From Triticum aestivum (taxonomy: Eukaryota > Streptophyta > Magnoliopsida > Poales > Poaceae), in assembly GCF_018294505.1 (NCBI RefSeq), contig NC_057794.1, positions 195,099,201 through 195,163,200 of the forward strand: a stretch of DNA of 64,000 nt. The letters run 5' to 3'. Each line of letters opens with the position of its first letter. Positions within the stretch are counted from its first letter, which is position 1. Shown here in pieces: positions 57,673-64,000 of this stretch. The position numbers were made by a program, and so were the translations under genes. The notes beneath the pieces were generated by a model. That model was not told the origin of the DNA. It worked only from the letters and a program-made list of their open reading frames with translations, and searched no databases.

Positions 57673-58404
57673 CTATGCGCGCTTGGAACGTGCCAGGACG
57701 TCTTGTTGCTGATTACTTCGGGTGCACTTGATGGTGTCCGGGTGTTTAATCACCGAACTGGTGGATTGCCTGAAGAGGCTGCTTTGTGCTTCTGCTGCGA
57801 GGGCCGCAGTGTGCTCCTCCGTGTGGAGAGAGCACTCTGTGTTTCCATTGACTGTGATGACCCCCCGAGGTCCTGGCATCTTGAGCTTGAGGTATGCATA
57901 ATGTGGTACCGCATTGAATCTCGCAAATGCGGTTCGCCCGAGCAGTGCATGATAGCCACTGCGGAACGAGACTAAATCGAAGATTAACTCCTCGCTTTGG
58001 AAGTTATCCGGGGATCTGAAGACCACTTCGTGTGTGACTGAGCCTGTGCAATGGGCCTCTACACCTGGTATGACACCTTTGAAGGTCATTTTTGTGGGTT
58101 TGATCCTTGAGGGGTCTATACCCATTTTGCACACTGTGTACTGATAAAGCAGGTTCAGGCTGCTGCCACCGTCCATAAGGACACGAGTGAGGTGAAATCC
58201 GTCGATGATTGGGTCTAGGACCAATGCGGCAAATCCGCCATGACGGATACTAGTGGGGTGGTCCCTGCGATCGAAGGTGATCGGACAGGAGGACCATGGG
58301 TTGAACTTTGGAGCGACTAGCTCCAACGCATATACGTCCCTTAGCGCACACTTCCGCTCCCTCTTGGGGATGTGGGTTGCGTATATCATGTTCACCGTCC
58401 GCAC
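57673..58404 (-). pseudogene. Element C aspartic protease region
   Basis: The minus frame of 243 codons includes YATHIPKRERKCALRDVYA, NPWSSCPITFDRRDHP and the active site VLMDGGSSLNLLY (Asp-Gly-Gly, as in element B). The second retropepsin block YHALLGRTAFARFNAVPHYAY follows, and the frame ends shortly after KMPGPRGVITVNGN. The same order and motifs occur in the protease of B, so the two are homologous though clearly different families. The frame ends at 57673 with no RT downstream. The enzyme part itself looks nearly intact. Confidence 0.88.
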
Positions 58405-59936
58405 TTGTGGAGGAACCTCTTCTGTCCTCTGGTGTTCGGAGGCCGGGGCTCCTCCTCGTCATCGCTATGTAACCCCTTATCTTTGTTTTCGGCATTTAAC
58501 TTGCCGGCCTGCTTGAACACCCAACATTCCCTGTTGGTGTGGTTGGCTGGCTTGTCGGGGGTGTCGTGTATTTGACACGAGCGATTGAGTATACGGTCCA
58601 AACTGGCGGGCCCGGAGTGCTTCTTTTGATTGGCTTTTTCTGCTGACCGGGTTTAGAGCCTCTGAATCCGGTATTGACTGCCGTATCCTCGGTATTGTCA
58701 TTGTTGATGCGGCGCTTGTGTTTGTTGTGACGTGACCTGCCATTGCTATCCTTGGTATCCGAAGTACCATGGTTCTTTAATATATTATTGCTTCGAGCCA
58801 GCCAGCTGTCCTCTCCCGCGCAAAAGCGGGTCATGAGTGTCGTGAGGGCTGCCATAGATTTCGGCTTTTCCTGGCCAAGGTGCCGGGCGAGCCACTCGTC
58901 GCGGATGTTGTGCTTAAAAGCTTCTAGGGCCTCTGCATCCGAACAGTCGATGATTTGATTTTTCTTTGTTAGGAACCGTGTCCAGAATTGTCTGACCGAT
59001 TCCTCTGGCTGCTGAATTATGTGGCTCAAGTCATCGTCATCTGGTGGTCGCATATAAGTGCCCTGGAAGTTGTCGAGGAAAGCGCCTCCAGATCTTCCCA
59101 ACAGCCAATGGATTCTGCTGGCAGGATGTTGAGCCAATGCCGAGCTGGTCCTTTGAGTGGGAGGTATTTGATGGTGTGTAGATCATCACCGTGGGCCATG
59201 TGGATGTGCAGGAGGAAGTCCTCGATCCATACCGCAAGATCTGTTGTACTGTCATATTATTCGATATTTACGGGTTTGAAACCCTCTGGGATTTGGTGAT
59301 CCATTACTTCGTCTGTTAAGATAGGGGGTGTGCGGCGCCTCTGTACTAGGCTATGTCGCAACGCAGCTCAAATAAGTCTTGTCCGCTGTGTTCGGCCCGG
59401 CCGGATTTACTTTTACTGTATCCGGCGTGACGGTTATCGTCTCGCGTAGTGGCGCGCCCTTGTGATCCGTAGATCGATCTTGCGTGTTTTGCTTTGTCCT
59501 CCAATACGTCTCGTAGGTCTAGCGTGTTTCCCCGTGCTTTGACATTTTTATTTGAGTGGCGTTGGGGTGCGGGCTGAGCTTTTGGCTGAAATGCCTCTTT
59601 GTCGCGGCCACGGGATGGCCGATCAGCCGCGTCATATGCTGGATATGTAGGTTTTAATGCTTCCTCCTCCAGTCGGGGTAGCAACCTGCGCTTTGGGTAA
59701 CTCTAGGAGGGGCATTTGAGTTCATATTCCTCGGCCGCAAGGACTTTAGTCCATCTGTCAGCTAGCAAATCTTGATCAGCTTGAAGCTGTTGTTGCTTTT
59801 TCTTAAGGCTATTTGCCATGGCTATAAGTCGGTGCTTGAAGCGCTCTTGCTCGATGGGATCCTCAGGCACGACAAATTCGTCATCGTCGAGGCTTGCCTC
59901 GTCTTCGGAGGGAGGCAAGTAATTATCATCCTCCAC
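58405..59936 (-). pseudogene. Element C gag: capsid and zinc-binding region
   Basis: The N-terminal part (59936-59703) is an acidic segment with a short Lys/Gln coiled stretch (MANSLKKKQQQLQADQDLL). The capsid follows in two overlapping frames (59255-58496): KYLPLKGPARHWL then DNFQGTYMRPPDDDDLSHI, EESVRQFWTRFLTKKNQI and SDAEALEAFKHNIRDEWLARHLG. This is a Retrotrans_gag domain. Near 58575-58515 is a C-H-H-C zinc-binding motif (SCQIHDTPDKPANHTNREC) and CWVFKQAGKL. Frame changes near 59690, 59300, 59100 and 58500 break the gene. Gag would package element RNA. Confidence 0.82.
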
Positions 59937-60239
59937 CTCTCCATCTGCCGCTCTCTCGAGAGGGCTAGCTTCTCCATCCTCCTGCTCTAAATCTTGCTGG
60001 AGGGGATTGTCGTCATCTTCGGCACTGCCCGGAGTGCTATTATCTCCTGTGCCGGTATCACCGCTTTTGCTTTGGCGAGACTTAGAGCGGTGCCTCTATC
60101 ATCGGCGCTTGGGTTGCTTCTTGGAGGGGTCATCCTCCGCTGTCCCGTCGCCATTGCCTTCTTTGTGTGTGTCCACCATGTATATATCATATGATGAGGT
60201 GGCTGTCCAGTGCCCTATGGGAAGTGGTTCCTGTTTGTC

Positions 60240-60554
60240 TCATGCATCATCGTCCATACCGTCGATGTCTTTGGAGTCGAAGTCGAGCGTGTTGGTCAAA
60301 TCATCGACAGTGGCTACTAAGTGGGTGGTGGGTGGGCGGCCAATTTCTTCGTCATCCGCATCCCAATCCTGCCGGACATAGTTCGGCCAGGACTCTCCTG
60401 ACAAGGAGAGAGACCTTAATGAGTTTAGTATGTCACCGAAGGGCGAGTGCTGAAAGATATCCACGGAGGTGAACTCCATGATCGGCGCCCAGTTGGATTC
60501 GATAGGCACGGGCGCAGGCGGTTCGGAGTCCGTGGCCAGGGAAGAATCCGGCAA
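60240..60554 (-). pseudogene. Element C gag N-terminal acidic segment
   Basis: The minus ORF of 104 codons, DSSLATDSEPPAPVPIESNW ... SFGDIL-like, is rich in Asp, Ser and Glu and lies between the leader and the gag body. No domain was recognised. It is probably the start of Gag, separated by frame changes from the capsid part. The region 59937-60239 is similarly Asp/Ser/Lys-rich but broken. Confidence 0.45.
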
Positions 60555-61027
60555 TTTGATGTCACGGCTCTCGTGAAGGGTAAGGTCGATACTTTGCTAG
60601 ATCGCCGCTGAGAATGAGGCCTCCATGGCGGGGTCTATCCACCCGTCCATGGATGGCGCAATCGGTTCCAAATTGAGGGTCGGAGCGGTTGCCGGTGCGG
60701 TCTCCTGAACACTGTCCGATGGTAGAGCTTAATCATCCTCATCGTGACCGTGCGGCGCACTCGGCAGGGGCTCGAAACCGTCGAAGATCAAGTCTCTGCG
60801 GATGTCGGCCGTGTAGTTTAAGCTTCCAAACCTGACCTGGTGGCCAAGGGTGTAACTCTCGATCTGCTCCAGATGGCCAAGCTAGTTGGCCCGCAGTGTG
60901 AAGCCGCCGAATACAAAGATCTGTCTGGGAAGAAATGCCTCACCCTGGACTGCATCGCTATCGATTATCGAAGGAACCATCAAGCCTAATGATGACGACA
61001 CAGAGGAACTCTCAATGAAAGCACCAA
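60555..61027 (-). other. Element C leader and primer-binding side
   Basis: On the minus strand the sequence after the 5' LTR reads TTGGTGCTTTCATTGAGAG, placing a TGG-initiated primer site at the LTR edge (61010-61027). The rest, to 60555, is leader without a credible frame. Confidence 0.5.
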
Positions 61028-61498
61028 TGTCGGTGTCAAAACCGGCGGAAATCTGGTAGGGGGTCCCGAACTGTGCGTCTAAGGCGGATGGTAACAGGAG
61101 GCCGGGGACATGATGTTTACCTAGGTTCGGGCCCTCTTGATGGAGGTAATACCCTACGTCCTGCTTGATTGTTCTTGATAATATGAATAGTACAAGAGTT
61201 GATCTACCACGAGATCGAAGAGGCTAAACCCTAAAAGCTAGCCTATGGTATGCTTGTTCTTGGTCCTACGGACTAACCCCTCCGGTTTATATAGACATCA
61301 GAGGGGGCTAGGGTTACACAGAGTCGGTTACCAGGAAGGAGATCTATATATCCATATTGCCAAGCTTTCCTTCCACGCCAAGGAGAGTCCCATCCGGACA
61401 CGGGACGAAGTCTTCAATCTTGTATCTTCATAATCCAACAATATGGCGAAAGGATATAATCCGGCTGTCCGGATACCCCCTAATCTAGGACTCCCTCA
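61028..61498 (-). repeat. Element C 5' LTR (right), 471 bp
   Basis: It matches 48613-49092 with about two dozen substitutions and a 9-bp length difference. The TATA box (minus TCTATATAAA) is at 61286-61295. It is followed by GTCGT, compared with GTCGC on the left. Confidence 0.92.
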
Positions 61499-62841
61499 GT
61501 CGTCGTCCCATCTCCCCTACCCGGAGTCACGCCCGTCACGCCCGAGCACATGCTCGTCGCGCGTCCTCGTGCCCTTGGCAGTCCACGGGCCTCTCTGGCC
61601 GCCCCTACCCTGTGTGTTCCGCGCCCAATGTGCGTGCGCCCAGCTGTGTCGCCCGCGCTGATTTATGCCCGCTCGATGCTCGCCCACTGTGGCCCTGCTG
61701 CTGCTCGCACCTTTAACCCGCCACTGCTTGTCGCTCGCAGACGCCGCCGCACTGCCTGTCCCTGCTGCCCGTCGCCTAACGCCTCCTTGCATGCGTGATG
61801 CTACTGCTCTTGGCGCGTAATGCTCTCCTGCCACAGTTGCCCGAAGACGCCGCTGCCGCACCTGCTTTGCTCCACGCACTGCATGCGCCGCTGTCGCACG
61901 CCGCCGTACCACACTGCAGGTCGCCGTAGCCGCGTGCTACTGCTTCTCTGCTGACGCTCGCTACATGGCTTCCGCTAGCCGCGTCGGCAGCGCCCCGCGC
62001 TCACCCGTGCCTGCCTCGCCTTCCCCAGTCAAGCCCGCGCCACGCCACTGCCCACCGCTCTGCTTATACTGCTGCTAGTTACTCTAGTATGGCTAGCTTT
62101 ATGAATATTAAACCGAGCCACCCTCTGGGAAGCCCCTAAATTGCGGCTAAACAACTGTTAAGATGAGTAAGAATAATATTGGTAGGTAGTACACTTGTCA
62201 AAGCTCAAATGTTTCCATTGGACCAAATCAATTTGATGCATGGATTAATTCCTACGAAAATCACAAAATGCTATCCTTTCTAAACAGAAAACAGAATTAA
62301 CCCCTAGCACTGTGTGTGCGTGTGTGTATTCTGTGTGTGTGAGGTCGGCTCCATGTTCAATTAGTTTAAGGTTAGTTACTAGTTAGATTAGCTACTAGCC
62401 TATGACAGGTGGACCCCCACCCCCCTCCTCTAAATATCCACTTAAAAATAAAAAGCTAAAATATTTGTGAATGACACCTGAGTCCCACTGGTCCCATTGA
62501 CCAATCAAACTGCTGACTGGGATAACCTAGTCAATGACATGCGGGTCCCCTGGGCCCTTTACTAGTCAACAGTCTCAGTTGACTGCTGACTAGGCAGTCA
62601 ACTAGACACCACCTGTCAGCCACTAAAACCACTGATGTGTACACTTAGCAATTAAGTATTAATTTATTTTCGAATTAAAATAAATAAGCAAAATAAATTT
62701 AGCTACTGTCTATGACAGCTGGGTCCGCTGACACTATTCACTTTGACCGGTCAACTCTAACTCGGTTGTTGACAGGGTCAATTGGACCCTCAGGCCCCAC
62801 TACCAGCCTCACACACACTCTGGCTGGGTACACCTTGGGAT
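61499..62841 (+). repeat. Element F 3' LTR, right part (after element C)
   Basis: This continues the LTR begun at 47694 after the element C insertion. It has a GC-rich part to 62060, then AT-rich sequence with several 'tcaactgactag'-type motifs. The end of the LTR is not identified; LTR G interrupts at 62842. Confidence 0.5.
62310..62342. repeat. GT-rich microsatellite
   Basis: It is an interrupted (TG)n run, tgtgtgtgcgtgtgtg followed by attc and tgtgtgtgtgag. Confidence 0.8.
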
Positions 62842-64000
62842 TGATACGTCTCCAACGTATCTATAATTTTTGATTGCTCCATGCTATATTATCTACTGTT
62901 TTGGACATTATTGGGCTTTATTATCCACTTTTATTTTATTTTTGAGACTAACCTATTAACCGGAGGCCCAGCCTAAAATTGATGTTTTAGGGTTTCAAAG
63001 AAAAGGAATATCAAATGGAGTCCAAACGAAATAAAACCTTCGGGAACGTGATTTTCTCACCGAATACAACTCAGGAGACTTGGACCATAAGTCAAGCCAA
63101 TCAACAGGAGGCCACGAGGTAGGGGGGCGCGCCTGCCCCCCCCCCCAGGCGCGCCCTCCATCCTCATGGGCCCCCTGTTTCTCCAATGACGTACTTCTTC
63201 CTCCTATATATACCCACCTACCACCAAACGATCAGATACGGAGCAAAAACCCTAATTCCACCGCCGTAACTTCCTATATCCACGAGATCCCATCTTGGGG
63301 AATGTTCCGGAGCTCCGCCAGAGGGGGCATCGATCATGGAGGGCTTCTACATCAACACCATAGCCTCTCCGATGAAGTGTGAGTAGTTTACTTTAGACCT
63401 ACGGGTCTATAGTTATTAGCTAGATGGCTTCTTCTCTCTTTTTGTATCTCAATACAATGTTCTCCCCCTCTCTTGTGGAGATCTATTTGATGTAATCTTC
63501 TTTTTGCGGTTTGTTTGTTGAGACCGGTGAATTATAAGTTTATGATCAAGTCTATCTATGAATAATATTTGAATCTTCGCTGAATTCTTTTATGTATGAT
63601 TGGTTATGTTTGCAAGTCTCTTTGAATTATCAGTTTGGTTTGGCCTACTAAATTGATCTTTCTTGCAATGGGAGAAGTGCTTAGCTTTGGGTTCAATCTT
63701 GTGGTGTCCTTTCCCGGTGACAGTAAGGGCAGCAAGGCATGTATTGTATTGTTGCCATCGAGGATAACAAGATGGGGTTTTCTTCATATTGCATGAGTCT
63801 ATCCCTCTACATCATGTCATCTTGCTTAAGGCGTTACTCTGTTTTTAACTTAATACTCTAGATGCATGCTGGATAGCGGTCGATGAGTGGAGTAATAGTA
63901 GTAGATGCAGGCAGGAGTCGGTCTACTTGTCTCGGACGTGATGCCTATATACATGACCATACCTAGATATTCTCATAACTATGCTCAATTCTGTCAATTT
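62842..64000 (+). mobile_element. LTR G (TGATACGTC family), plus strand, cut by window end
   Basis: It begins TGATACGTCTCCAACGTATC, a short terminal palindrome (GATACGT/ACGTATC). A TATA box is at 63205-63212, followed by a leader with 'cccatcttggggaatg'. The same family lies in reverse orientation at 36331-37590, whose far end continues past the part seen here. The ORF at 63080-63382 is non-coding LTR. The 5 bp before it are GGGAT; the right duplication lies outside. Confidence 0.85.
63205..63212 (+). promoter_or_regulatory. TATA box of LTR G
   Basis: TATATATA lies about 360 bp into the LTR. The same box is kept in the reverse copy at 37213-37220. Confidence 0.55.

Larger units (their letters stand above)
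48613..61498 (-). mobile_element. Element C: non-autonomous Gypsy-type element with gag-protease and an antisense gene
   Basis: LTRs at 48613-49092 and 61028-61498 face the same way. The TATA box and gag-protease show that the element reads on the minus strand. Gag and protease occupy 60554-57673. RT, RNase H and integrase are absent: the ~1.2 kb between the protease and the antisense gene holds no trace. A spliced gene lies on the opposite strand between there and the 3' LTR. The flanks read GTCGC (left) and GTCGT (right), a target duplication with one change. LTR divergence is roughly 5% by eye. A Helitron sits inside. Mobility would need proteins from another element. Confidence 0.88.

Overview
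This window reads as intergenic DNA from a large grass genome, most likely Triticeae (wheat, barley or a relative). Almost all of it is nested transposable elements: LTR retrotransposons with flanking target-site duplications (TSDs), a CACTA terminus, a Stowaway MITE whose ends carry the grass CTCCCTCC signature, and two Helitron-like 3' ends. Every protein-coding trace is either a decayed retrotransposon gene or a pseudogene. I see no intact host gene, no tRNA or rRNA gene and no CRISPR array.

Layout. 1-1108: end of a CACTA transposon with ~110-bp tandem repeats. 1142-2173: lone LTR. 2174-3117: minus-strand Gypsy integrase remnant. 3118-5337: scrap of an LTR start, a Helitron-like 3' end, a MITE and the 5' half of an LRR receptor-kinase pseudogene. 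5338-18909: element A, a chromodomain-type Gypsy with ~4.1-kb LTRs, inserted in that pseudogene (TSD CAGGA). 18915-21146: unassigned AT-rich DNA. 21152-34336: element B, a Tat-like Gypsy (TSD AAGTA) with gag-pro-pol on the plus strand and a four-exon gene on the opposite strand. 34342-35069: more non-element DNA. 35070-42055: element D, an old Gypsy, with a foreign LTR inside its 5' LTR. 42056-44767: 3' LTR and internal part of a minus-strand element E. 44768-47693: internal region of Gypsy F. 47694-48612 plus 61499-62841: the F LTR, split by element C (48613-61498, minus strand). C keeps gag and protease, lacks RT and integrase, and carries the same kind of antisense intron-containing gene. 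A Helitron (about 51827-55596) sits inside one of its introns. 62842-64000: LTR G, cut by the window end.

How the parts relate. A, B, C, D and F are independent insertions of different age. By eye the LTRs of B differ at about 15 sites in 973, while those of C differ at roughly 5%. A, D and F are more decayed. No element has an intact set of genes. In A the RT motif and the first integrase Asp are lost; in B the central integrase Asp is lost. The most notable biology is the spliced antisense gene found in both B and C. Its reading frame continues across all four predicted exons in B, and in both elements a TATA-like box lies 110-170 bp upstream of the start codon. It is an accessory gene of these retrotransposons with no established role. 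All functional assignments come from motif recognition by eye; no database search was run.
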